DNA of 7,369 nt, from assembly GCA_003509805.1 (NCBI GenBank), contig DOMV01000270.1:18171-25539 (forward strand), read 5' to 3'. Source of the stretch: Planctomycetaceae bacterium. GTDB lineage: Bacteria > Planctomycetota > Planctomycetia > Pirellulales > Thermoguttaceae. Under the pieces are notes generated by a model. It searched no databases. It was not told where the DNA came from and saw only the letters and a list, made by a program, of their open reading frames with translations. The position numbers were made by a program, and so were the translations under genes. Below, piece after piece: positions 1 to 6,322 of the stretch; position 1 is the stretch's first letter, and each line of letters starts with the position of its first letter.

Positions 1-267
1 CAAATATTGGGCGCCGGTTGTGCGAAATGCGAAAAACTGGCTCAAAACGCGGATGCCGCCGCGCGCGAGGCCGGTTTTGAATACGTCCTTGAAAAAATTT
101 CCGGTATCGATGACATATTGACATTCGACGTCATGCAAACCCCCGGATTGGCGGTCGACGGCCGCGTGCTCTGCTCAGGGACCTTGCCGGGCGTGGACGA
201 GATTCAGGCGATGTATGCCCGGGCCGGTTTGACCGTCGATAAACAACGATCCGCGGAAAAGGAATGA
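1..267 (+). CDS. Small thioredoxin-fold CXXC protein (ArsE-like), 5' end cut off by window
   Basis: The reading frame is open from base 1, and the visible protein begins QILGAGCAKCEKL. This is the hallmark start of the short thioredoxin family known as redox-active disulfide protein 2 (Thioredoxin_3 type). The C-A-K-C active site is encoded by bases 19-30. The cis-proline loop appears as VMQTPGLAVDGRVLCSG, which is typical of the fold. About 88 residues are visible, and family members are roughly 75-90 residues, so only the first few residues should be missing; a TTG at base 7 is unlikely to be the true start. It is cytoplasmic, with no signal or membrane segment. It probably passes electrons to, or exchanges thiols with, a membrane partner. 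It converges on the arsF-arsG pair with 34 bp between stop codons, so it is not in their operon. An upstream partner such as a permease may lie outside the window. The family is confident; the ArsE assignment is inference from the neighbours. Confidence 0.85.
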   Translation, partial: QILGAGCAKCEKLAQNADAAAREAGFEYVLEKISGIDDILTFDVMQTPGLAVDGRVLCSGTLPGVDEIQAMYARAGLTVDKQRSAEKE

Positions 268-301
268 TCCCGTGCGATTGCGGCCAAAACAGCGGTTTCG
301 G

Positions 302-979
302 CTAAAACAAACGGTATACGTACCGGAGCGTCATCCAAATACCCGATACGATAAACAGGCTTCCCGTCACGATGCTCGCATAACGGTCGATCATCGTCAA
401 CGTATTGAAAAAAGTGCCGAGGCGATTCATTTGAAAAGCGACGATCCCGGCGAACGCGATGACGGGAAGCGACGCCCCCAGGCCGAAAAACACCGGCATG
501 GCAATGGAACCGCCCCGCTCGGCGGCCAGCGACGTCATCGTCAAAAAAAGAGCGATCGACGTGGGACAAAATGCCAGGGCGAACGCGACACCCAACGGGA
601 AAGCGGCCCAAACGCCGAGCTGTTTCATGAACGGTTTCAGCTTTTCGCCGTCGATCCCGGGCAAGGTGAACGAAATCCATCCGAGCAACATCATGCCGAC
701 CACGATCAACGCCGGCCCGATCAGCAGGTGAAAGCGGACCTGGAGCCCGTGAAAAATCGTCGCGTTGCCGACCGTCAGGATCAACGCCGCCAAGGCGACA
801 TAGGTCCCGGTCATGCCGAGAGAATATAAAAGTCCGGAGAAGAGCACCCGGCGCGGCGATCGGACATGACGACCGATGAAGGAAATGGCCACCAGGCTCA
901 TCGTAAGCAGGCAGGGAGCCATGGCGGTCTTGAGCCCCAACGCCAACGATCCGAACAGTGCGCATATCCATTGAGTCAT
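302..979 (-). CDS. arsG: ArsG-like membrane protein of the CcdA/DsbD superfamily
   Basis: This 225-residue protein has about six hydrophobic segments. Two motifs mark the CcdA/DsbD transmembrane superfamily: APC at residues 21-23 in the first segment, and FCPTSIALF with Cys138 in the fourth. Each pairs a Cys with an adjacent proline, as in proteins that carry electrons across the inner membrane through a Cys pair. Immediately upstream in the same direction is an ArsF-like gene. That pairing is the one annotated as the ArsG family, an efflux permease proposed for trivalent aminoaryl arsenicals. The chosen start (MTQWICALF) places the first membrane segment right at the N-terminus, as in relatives. 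No clear ribosome binding site is visible. A 277-residue frame overlapping the gene in another phase is a shadow with no membrane pattern. A general CcdA-type electron transporter is the alternative role; the superfamily is certain, the arsenical substrate is not. Confidence 0.8.
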   Translation of the reverse strand: MTQWICALFGSLALGLKTAMAPCLLTMSLVAISFIGRHVRSPRRVLFSGLLYSLGMTGTYVALAALILTVGNATIFHGLQVRFHLLIGPALIVVGMMLLGWISFTLPGIDGEKLKPFMKQLGVWAAFPLGVAFALAFCPTSIALFLTMTSLAAERGGSIAMPVFFGLGASLPVIAFAGIVAFQMNRLGTFFNTLTMIDRYASIVTGSLFIVSGIWMTLRYVYRLF

Positions 980-1007
980 CGGATCGATACCGCATTACGT
1001 CGATGGT

Positions 1008-1029
1008 TGATACTGGAAACGCGATGAAA
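1008..1029. repeat. Copy 1 of a 22-bp dispersed repeat upstream of arsG
   Basis: The plus strand carries TGATACTGGAAACGCG, then A, then TGAAA. It matches bases 5409-5430 at 21 of 22 positions in the same orientation. This copy sits 28 bp upstream of the arsG start codon; the other touches the autotransporter start codon. Both genes read leftward, so the repeat could be a shared upstream control site or part of a dispersed element. Function unknown. Confidence 0.6.
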
Positions 1030-1151
1030 ACGAACACGTGGTCAAGTCCGCCTGCCTCGCTCGCCCGTAACTTCTGTGTGTAGAATGATATAAACCGAAC
1101 GTTCGAACGGCAGGCGATGGTGCGAGGGAGGATTGGCAGGCCGTTTACGGT

Positions 1152-1628
1152 TTATCTCGCTCCCGCCGTCATGTTCGCGATGCTTTCCCTGACGATCCGG
1201 GAAAACGCGTCGGGGGACCGGTAGTGCTTCCAACATGATTCGTCAAGATTTTCAAAGGCCGTTTCCTTTCCGTTTTTCATCCGTACGACGACGACGGCGG
1301 TCAACACGACCTCGTATTTTTGAACGAGGGGAAAATGCCGGGAATCCTCGTAATCGAGCGATTCCATGCGAATTGCGCCGTTCTCAAGCTCGCGTGAAAA
1401 ACCGGATATCAAGGCGTTTCGCGTGAGGAGTTCCATCGTTTCGCACGGCTCGCAGCGACTGGTCGGGTGAAAAAAATAAACGACGATTTCGTCGCGCCCC
1501 GTCACCGCCGTCGCAGAGGAAGGCGTCGGCGCGGCGGAATCAACCCCCCTGCCGAACAGGATATAAATCAAACTGACCAAGACGAATCCCCAAAGCCCCC
1601 ACGTGATTGCCGGTTTGAGCGTCGACAT
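1152..1628 (-). CDS. arsF: ArsF-like membrane-anchored CXXC protein
   Basis: The 158-residue protein has one N-terminal hydrophobic segment (about residues 8-26), then a Ser/Thr/Ala/Pro-rich linker, then a thioredoxin-like domain from about residue 46. The domain reads EIVVYFFHPTSRCEPCETME, with the Cys pair at residues 59 and 62. A later VVLTAVVVVRMKNGKE strand and an ENLDESCW segment (Cys132) follow. This layout, notably the Y-F-H-x(4)-C-x2-C motif, the Asp/Glu-rich 'SLDYED' stretch and the 'W/F-x-NLD' segment, matches the family annotated as ArsF, a proposed nitrophenyl compound nitroreductase subunit. The domain should face the periplasm, anchored by the N-terminal segment. arsG follows in the same direction after 172 bp, so co-transcription is plausible but the gap is long. 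A strong ribosome binding site fixes the start. The ArsF call rests on remembered family features plus the arsG neighbour; a generic membrane-bound thioredoxin-like protein is the fallback. Confidence 0.75.
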   Translation of the reverse strand: MSTLKPAITWGLWGFVLVSLIYILFGRGVDSAAPTPSSATAVTGRDEIVVYFFHPTSRCEPCETMELLTRNALISGFSRELENGAIRMESLDYEDSRHFPLVQKYEVVLTAVVVVRMKNGKETAFENLDESCWKHYRSPDAFSRIVRESIANMTAGAR

Positions 1629-1631
1629 GAG

Positions 1632-1637
1632 ACCTCC
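1632..1637 (-). promoter_or_regulatory. Ribosome binding site of arsF
   Basis: On the minus strand GGAGGT lies 3 bases before the arsF ATG. It is the only near-consensus Shine-Dalgarno sequence seen among the genes here, and it supports the start at 1628. Farther upstream, the 11-bp palindrome AGCTTCAAGCT (1661-1671) is a possible operator, but no clear -35/-10 pair was found. Confidence 0.65.
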
Positions 1638-1729
1638 GGGGTTTGAGCATAAATCCCTGTAGCTTCAAGCTGTTGCGCTTCCGGTTTGTACGGTGCTCCG
1701 TGTAAAAAACGAGCCAAGGGACATCCGGA

Positions 1730-1821
1730 TCGCGGTGTTGCCGGAACCCGGTGTCGCCTGAGCACCATGTTTCCTGGGCACGGTGTTTCCTGAGCACCGT
1801 GTTTCCCGCACACGGTGATGA
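1730..1821. repeat. 16-bp-period tandem repeat, about 5.5 copies, with alternating complementary cores
   Basis: Units start at 1730, 1746, 1762, 1778, 1794 and 1810 (the last is partial). The best three read GCACCATGTTTCCTGG, GCACGGTGTTTCCTGA and GCACCGTGTTTCCCGC; the outer units are more diverged. CACGGTG (1779-1785), CACCGTG (1795-1801) and CACGGTG (1811-1817) are alternately reverse complements, so any neighbouring pair can form a 7-bp stem with a 9-nt loop. The array lies between the end of coaB and the arsF start. A 16-bp period is not a multiple of three, which argues against coding. It could act as a transcript-end or regulatory hairpin set, a multi-site operator, or a simple slippage-prone minisatellite. 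Confidence 0.85.
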
Positions 1822-1883
1822 AAAACCCTTTGGTCGCACATGGTAAGCCTTACACCAAGGTTCCGTTTTTTGCGGCGAGCACA

Positions 1884-2531
1884 TCAATCAACATTCGTCC
1901 GGCATGCGTCGAATGCGGCGATGTGTCGCAAAATCGCGCGGGCCACTTGTTCTTTCGTGTCATGAAGTTCGGCACGTATCCGGCCCCGCGAATCAATGAG
2001 CGAGACATCCGTCGTCACGGCATCGATCGAAGCCGGGCCGTTGAGAACGACCAGGTCGGCCCCTTTTTTGCGAATCTTCTCCACGGCATGTCGATAGGAA
2101 TCCTCGGTTTCCAGCGCGAAGGCGATGATCCATTGGTCGGCACGTTTGGTTTTCGCAAGTTCCGCCAAAATATCAGGCGTTTCGACAAGTTGCAATCGAT
2201 ACGGCGTTCGGTCCGGGTGTTTGGCGATTTTTTCCCGGGCAACCGTTTCCGGCTGAAAATCACAGGGGGCCGCGGCTCCGATCACGCCGTCGCATTCCCC
2301 AAAAAGGGATCGGGCCGCTTCGAGCATTTCCACCGTCGTTTCGACCCGGTGAACTTCCGCCCCTTCCGGGTAATCGATCCCGACCGGCCCGCTTACGACG
2401 ACGGGCATTCCCCCGCGTTCGAGAACGGCCAGCGCCAGCGCAGCCCCCATCCGGCCGCTCGAAGCGTTCGAAAGGTAGCGCACCGGGTCCAAATACTGCC
2501 GCGTCGGACCGGAAGTAATAAGAATTCGCAT
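1884..2531 (-). CDS. coaB: Phosphopantothenate-cysteine ligase (stand-alone CoaB)
   Basis: This 215-residue protein begins MRILITSGPTRQYLDPVRYL and continues SNASSGRMG, the nucleotide-binding signature of the CoaB domain of the coenzyme A pathway. CoaB activates 4'-phosphopantothenate with a nucleoside triphosphate and joins it to cysteine in the cytoplasm. Other family marks in order are GAAAPCDFQPE (usually A-V/P-A-D-F/Y-x-P, so one position here is Cys), REKIAK with the expected lysine, IIAFALETED, and LVVLNGPASI. The length fits the CoaB domain alone (about 200-230 residues). The flavin-dependent decarboxylase domain CoaC, fused in many bacteria, is absent and must be encoded elsewhere. 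The frame is open upstream to 2897, but that extension is low-complexity shadow sequence overlapping the autotransporter gene, so the conserved MRIL start is preferred. No good ribosome binding site is visible. It lies 145 bp downstream of the autotransporter gene on the same strand. CoaB is certain as a family. Confidence 0.9.
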   Translation of the reverse strand: MRILITSGPTRQYLDPVRYLSNASSGRMGAALALAVLERGGMPVVVSGPVGIDYPEGAEVHRVETTVEMLEAARSLFGECDGVIGAAAPCDFQPETVAREKIAKHPDRTPYRLQLVETPDILAELAKTKRADQWIIAFALETEDSYRHAVEKIRKKGADLVVLNGPASIDAVTTDVSLIDSRGRIRAELHDTKEQVARAILRHIAAFDACRTNVD

Positions 2532-2676
2532 GGAAAAAAACGCCCGGAAAAGCGGATACCGAAACGACGGCACGGAACCGGAAGTCCGCAAACCGCCTCC
2601 CTTCAATTGTCGGCGGCCGGCGGAAATTGTCAATTCCCACCACACGAGCACCTCCGCCCGGGTCCACCACCCGCGT

Positions 2677-5409
2677 TTACCACACGAGCCCCAGCCCGAT
2701 ATTACCGAGTTGTGCGTCGAAACCTTCGGCGAGTTCCGCTTCGTAACGACCGAAAATGACGAGGTTTTCAGAAGGCCGGAGGTCGACGCCGATCCCGAGC
2801 TGGGCCCGGTCGACGACCGTTTCCACGCCGCGAATCGAGTACGGCACGAACTGGTCGCCCGAGGCGCTTGTGCCGATCGAACTTTTTCCGAAATCATGAA
2901 TCCAGCCGCCGTAAATCGAAGGGGAAATCAGGAAACCGCTCGGATAGACAAAATCCCGCGACAGCCTCGCACCCACGGTTTGCAAATATCCCCGGGTCGT
3001 TCTTTTGTCAAAATTCAGCGCGAAACCCGGATCATACCCCTGGTCGCTGCTTTCCGAATACGCATCCTCCCAAAGTTCGACGAACTCGAATTTATAGAAC
3101 GGCGTGAGCGACGTTTGGCCGTACCGGAGGCGTTTCGCGACTTCCACGGCCGTGAAAAGCGCGTTGCCCTGGTGTTTTCCGGAAACCCGTTCGCCGACGA
3201 GCGGAATGGTCCGGTACGTCTTGTATTCGTTCCATCCGTACCCGGCCGAGGCTTTGACCGACCAGTTGTTGTAGTACCACATGCCGTACAGCGATGTCAG
3301 GAACATCCCGATCTTCGCGTCGCTCAGGTCGTCCTTGAGATCGATTTTCGATTCCAGTCCGGAAAAGTCGACGCCGAGCACGAGATCGCGGAGAACCATC
3401 GCGTCGAGTCCGACCGTTCCCCCGATGGAGCGGAGTTTGTAACCGGTGACGCCGTCCAACGTATCGAGATGGGCGACTTCGCCGTCGGCTTCGGCCCAAA
3501 GTTGGTAGATTTTATTGGAACAGCCGTTCCGGGCACGATGGGCCAAATAATCGATCCGTGAAAAAGCCGTGTCGTTGAACCGCGTAATCGCCCTCCGGGT
3601 CGCGATCGGGAGCGTCGTGTCGATGTACGGAATCATCTGGTTGATTGCCGCCTGCTTCTCCTCGAACGGCAACGTCTGGAGATATTCCTTGAAAAAGACG
3701 CCGTCGTCGTTCGAGTCGGTCGGATCAATCGCAATCGCGTCGTAAACCGTTTGCCCGGCCGGAGTCAGCATGGAAACGTCTCCGGTCGCCTTCAGATCGA
3801 GCGTCCAAAAACCGTCGGGCGTGAACCGGGAATCCACGATGTCCAGGCTTGAATCCGTTTGAATGACCAGCGTCGCCGAACCGTTGGTGAAGGTCAGCGT
3901 TTTTTGATCCGCGCCGACCGTCGGCGTCAGCCCCGAAAGGTCCATGCCGTTCAGTTGAAAACCGCCGCCGGCCTCCCCGAGCGTATAATGGAGCTCGCCG
4001 TCTTCGGCATGGAGCCGTTCTTCATAATTGACGATGGTAAGGAGCGTGTTCCCGCCCCCGTCGGAGAAGGTCACGGTGCTGCCGACGTCGAGCATGTTGG
4101 ATATCCCGCTTTTCCCGACGTTCATGGAAACGGCCGAACCGCCCTTGTAAACGATTCGATCGGCCTCGAAAGCGCCGGCGGCGCCGAAAAAGGTATGGTT
4201 CGATTCCTCTTGAAAAAAGACGGAACTGTTTCGCGAACCGTCGCCTCCCAGCCGGGAACGCACGTTGATCGTATTGGGATCGGCCATGTCCGCGTTCAAG
4301 AGGAAAAGCCCCTCGTTCACGTTGATCGTCCGCAGGCTGCTGGCAATCGCGGTGTTATACAGTTCGAACGTCCCGCCGCCCGTTTTTGTGAGCGTCCCGG
4401 CCGTGCTGGCGAAGGCGCCTTCGAAAAGATCGCGTTTCAGGGCGGGATGATCGATCGCGAGCGTCAAATTCTCGTTGCTGTGATAAGCGACGCGGCCTTC
4501 TCCGAGCAATGTGGAAAGCGTGTGCGTTTTGCCTCCCAGGTTGAGCGTCGCGCCGGCATGAACGGCAACCACGGCGGATTTGTCGATCGCCTGATCGACG
4601 CCCAGGGCAAGGGTGCCTTCGAGGACTTCCGTCGCGCCGACATACCCGTTCACTTGGTTGAGGACAAGGAATCCCTGCCCTTTTTTGACGAGCGATCGAC
4701 CGTCCCAGTTCCCGGAAACGGGCGCGACGTTATTGAGCGCGGCATCCACGGTGAACGTTTTACCGCTGTCGACCGTGAACGATCCGGTATATTCCTCGTA
4801 CGGTTGGTACCAACTGAGATTCTGTTCCAGGACGATCTGCGTTTTTCCGCCCGAAACCGATTTGGTGCCGAGTGTGTAGGCGAGAAAGTCCTCAACCTGG
4901 AACGGCTTGTTCCAATCGATCGTCTGTTTTTCCTTTTTGGCGTTGACGCCCGAAAACGGATCGCTTCCCGCCCCGATGGTCGCTTCCAGGAGCACGAAGC
5001 TGTTGCGGGCATTGCTGAACGAGTTCGTCATGTCGCCGGTGATTTCCAAAACCGCTCCGCTCATCTCGATCGCATTGGTCGAAAGAATCGGGGTCGCGTG
5101 GTTTTGTCGGCTGTCCCATTCGAATCGCCAGGTTTTGCCGAACTTCAAGGCCGACGCATCGTTATAATGGTATGTCGCGGTGTTTTTGAACCAGATCGTC
5201 GTACAATCCGTGTTCGCCGTCGCCTCTTTCAAATCGATGTTCGGCGTTTCAAAATCGCTTTTGACTTCAAACACGAACGGGGTTTGCGCAAAACAGGCGT
5301 TCTCCGTACAGACTTTTTCCGCAAAGCCGAATCCGTAAAACAGGATCGTCATTGCCGGAAACAGCGATTTCCAGCACGCTCTCATGGCGGAAGGAGGTTT
5401 GGTCATCAT
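2677..5409 (-). CDS. Autotransporter with C-terminal outer-membrane beta-barrel
   Basis: The product has 910 residues. The N-terminus has a basic stretch and a hydrophobic core (about residues 15-30), with a possible signal cleavage after Ala41. Residues about 45-540 are Gly/Thr/Asn/Ser-rich, beta-helix-like passenger. They include two autotransporter-associated repeat motifs, KKGQGFLVLNQVNGYVGATE-VLEGTLAL (about 243-269) and GTLTKTGGGTFEL (338-350). A helical linker follows (about 570-600, FKEYLQTLPFEEKQAAINQM). The C-terminal 280 residues show alternating polar/hydrophobic strands and end in LGLVW, with the aromatic last residue typical of outer-membrane barrels. The passenger should be displayed outside the cell. 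No protease, lipase or adhesin motif is recognised, so the job is unknown. Cys34, Cys39, Cys69 and Cys630 are notable because such proteins usually avoid Cys. Two ATGs sit in tandem at the start and neither has a clear ribosome binding site; Met9 is an alternative start. coaB follows on the same strand but is functionally unrelated. Confidence 0.88.
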   Translation of the reverse strand: MMTKPPSAMRACWKSLFPAMTILFYGFGFAEKVCTENACFAQTPFVFEVKSDFETPNIDLKEATANTDCTTIWFKNTATYHYNDASALKFGKTWRFEWDSRQNHATPILSTNAIEMSGAVLEITGDMTNSFSNARNSFVLLEATIGAGSDPFSGVNAKKEKQTIDWNKPFQVEDFLAYTLGTKSVSGGKTQIVLEQNLSWYQPYEEYTGSFTVDSGKTFTVDAALNNVAPVSGNWDGRSLVKKGQGFLVLNQVNGYVGATEVLEGTLALGVDQAIDKSAVVAVHAGATLNLGGKTHTLSTLLGEGRVAYHSNENLTLAIDHPALKRDLFEGAFASTAGTLTKTGGGTFELYNTAIASSLRTINVNEGLFLLNADMADPNTINVRSRLGGDGSRNSSVFFQEESNHTFFGAAGAFEADRIVYKGGSAVSMNVGKSGISNMLDVGSTVTFSDGGGNTLLTIVNYEERLHAEDGELHYTLGEAGGGFQLNGMDLSGLTPTVGADQKTLTFTNGSATLVIQTDSSLDIVDSRFTPDGFWTLDLKATGDVSMLTPAGQTVYDAIAIDPTDSNDDGVFFKEYLQTLPFEEKQAAINQMIPYIDTTLPIATRRAITRFNDTAFSRIDYLAHRARNGCSNKIYQLWAEADGEVAHLDTLDGVTGYKLRSIGGTVGLDAMVLRDLVLGVDFSGLESKIDLKDDLSDAKIGMFLTSLYGMWYYNNWSVKASAGYGWNEYKTYRTIPLVGERVSGKHQGNALFTAVEVAKRLRYGQTSLTPFYKFEFVELWEDAYSESSDQGYDPGFALNFDKRTTRGYLQTVGARLSRDFVYPSGFLISPSIYGGWIHDFGKSSIGTSASGDQFVPYSIRGVETVVDRAQLGIGVDLRPSENLVIFGRYEAELAEGFDAQLGNIGLGLVW

Positions 5410-5430
5410 GATACTGGAAACGCGGTGAAA
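5409..5430. repeat. Copy 2 of the 22-bp dispersed repeat at the autotransporter start
   Basis: It reads TGATACTGGAAACGCG, then G, then TGAAA on the plus strand and differs from bases 1008-1029 only at base 17. The first base overlaps the first ATG of the autotransporter gene on the opposite strand, so the repeat occupies its immediate upstream leader. Confidence 0.6.
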
Positions 5431-5983
5431 TTGATGGTTTGGTGAAGACCGCTTTGGTCAGAAAAACGGAAAAATCGACGCATTGTGCCAACCGGAGGGA
5501 TTCCTGTCAAGAGCAATTCGACGGGAGCGGTACAAGAGTACGCAAGGGCAGCGGTAAAGATTTGGAGCGCACATGCCAGACCCGCGAATCACTTTTGATC
5601 GTCACGCAATTTTGACCGTCGCTCAAGCTGTCCCTGTAGGTGGCTGGTTCGAATCCAGTGGGGGGGTAGTTTGTAACTCTATGCAGAGTCGCTAGTTAGG
5701 GCGACGCAAAGTGTCTTCAGCGGGCCGATAAAGATGCTAGTGGTGACGGAAGTGGTGTCGGACGGCAGGGAGCGATTTTCCCAATGTCGTCCCCGTCCGG
5801 CAGCCGTCTCGTGACGAAGCCGCATCCATCCAATCCGGATTTCCCATTCGCTCGGCGGCTACGTCCATGCTGAAAACCGAGTCCTCTTGCGCCTCACAAC
5901 AGGAAAAACCTTATCTATTCGATGCCGAACAGAACTCGAAGGTCGAGCCGCCACAAGAAATCGTTGCAAATATGCTTGCACGT
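5431..5983. other. Gene-free stretch with several small hairpins
   Basis: No ORF on either strand looks coding here. The plus-strand frame starting at 5867 mainly shadows the VWA remnant. Structures seen: a T-arm-like hairpin (5643-5659); ACTCT-ATGC-AGAGT (5676-5689); GTCGC/GCGAC (5688-5692 with 5701-5705), which shares two bases with the previous hairpin; and a 9-bp stem GTCGGACGG/CCGTCCGGC (5757-5765 with 5793-5801) enclosing a GGGA/TCCC inner stem. The last could end a leftward transcript, but there is no following T-run. The promoter of the autotransporter gene should lie near 5430-5550, but no convincing -35/-10 pair was found. Confidence 0.5.
5643..5659 (+). other. Isolated tRNA T-arm-like hairpin (possible tRNA relic)
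   Basis: GCTGG-TTCGAAT-CCAGT has every invariant T-arm position: TTC, a purine, A and the closing G-C pair, with a 5-bp stem (one G-T pair). Seven Gs follow where an acceptor strand would be. No matching C-rich 5' acceptor strand, D-arm or anticodon arm could be found in the preceding 100 bases, so this is not an intact tRNA. It may be a relic or an old integration scar; coincidence is possible. Confidence 0.35.
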
Positions 5984-6198
5984 TTACCGGTTGCTCTGCC
6001 CTACACGGGCAATTTCGTTGCGACTTGCCCAGAGTCCCAAGTCTTGCCGTCCAATCGCGGCGGCCATGAGATCGGGGAACAAATCCGGCGTACAGGCGAA
6101 AGTCGGAATCCCCATTGCGGCAAAATGGGCGGCGTTCTGTTCGTCGTACCACGGTGCTCCTTCATCGCTGAGTACCAAAAGGCAGACGACATCGTGGA
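5984..6198 (-). pseudogene. C-terminal remnant of a VWA-domain protein gene, truncated at the inverted repeat
   Basis: On the minus strand the frame reads HDVVCLLVLSDEGAPWYDEQ, then NAAHFAAMGIPTFACTPDLF and PDLMAAAIGRQDLGLWASRN before a TAA at 5984. The hydrophobic strand followed by L-S-D-E-G-x-P-x-Y-D and the CTPDLFPDLMAAAI segment are typical of the last part of bacterial von Willebrand factor A proteins that often sit near MoxR-type ATPase genes; those proteins are several hundred residues long. Here a stop codon appears at 6200-6202, inside the 133-bp repeat that starts at 6190, so only about 70 residues remain. The sequence beyond the far repeat arm does not resume the gene. No start codon with a ribosome binding site is present. 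The protein family is fairly sure from the motifs; the finer subfamily is not. Confidence 0.75.
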
Positions 6199-6322
6199 GT
6201 CAAATTAACCGCAAGAGAAATGCAACCATACTCGTTACGATTGGAACGAAAACATTTGATTGAACGCTGGAGCCTTTTGATCCAACCTCAATAACTTACG
6301 TAAAACTTTCTGGCGAAAACCT
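6190..6322 (+). repeat. Left arm of the 133-bp inverted repeat
   Basis: It begins CATCGTGGAGTCAAATTAAC and ends CTTTCTGGCGAAAACCT. It is identical to the reverse complement of 6872-7004 over all 133 bases, and identity stops abruptly on both sides. It contains the palindrome TTACGTAA (6296-6303). The outermost four bases may be chance matches to the flanks. Confidence 0.9.

Noticed and set aside
272..829. 185-codon plus-strand frame overlapping arsG
   Set aside because: Highly charged, low-complexity translation, antisense to a clear membrane-protein gene.
1095..1110. Overlapping palindromes GAACGTTC and CGTTCGAACG between arsF and arsG as an operator
   Set aside because: Suggestive, but short palindromes are common, there is no promoter next to them, and they do not match a known ArsR-type site.
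1730..1821. CRISPR array
   Set aside because: The units are contiguous 16-mers with no spacers, and there are no cas genes.
1540..1887. 115-codon minus-strand frame across the tandem repeat
   Set aside because: It overlaps arsF in another phase, and its Cys/Arg/His-rich product is explained by the repeat. A 16-bp period does not keep a frame.
2530..3561. 343-codon plus-strand frame
   Set aside because: Antisense to the autotransporter's barrel region; no family features. The autotransporter frame has clear motifs along the same bases.
3859..5445. 528-codon open frame on the plus strand
   Set aside because: It lies antisense to the autotransporter, is rich in Arg/Gly/Pro/Val without domains, and is explained by GC-rich third positions of the real gene.
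5570..5667. Complete tRNA gene ending at the T-arm
   Set aside because: No 5' acceptor strand pairs with the G-run and no anticodon or D stem could be built.
5867..6208. 113-codon plus-strand frame
   Set aside because: The first 40 residues look passable, but most of the frame is antisense to the VWA remnant and its end lies in the inverted-repeat arm. No ribosome binding site.
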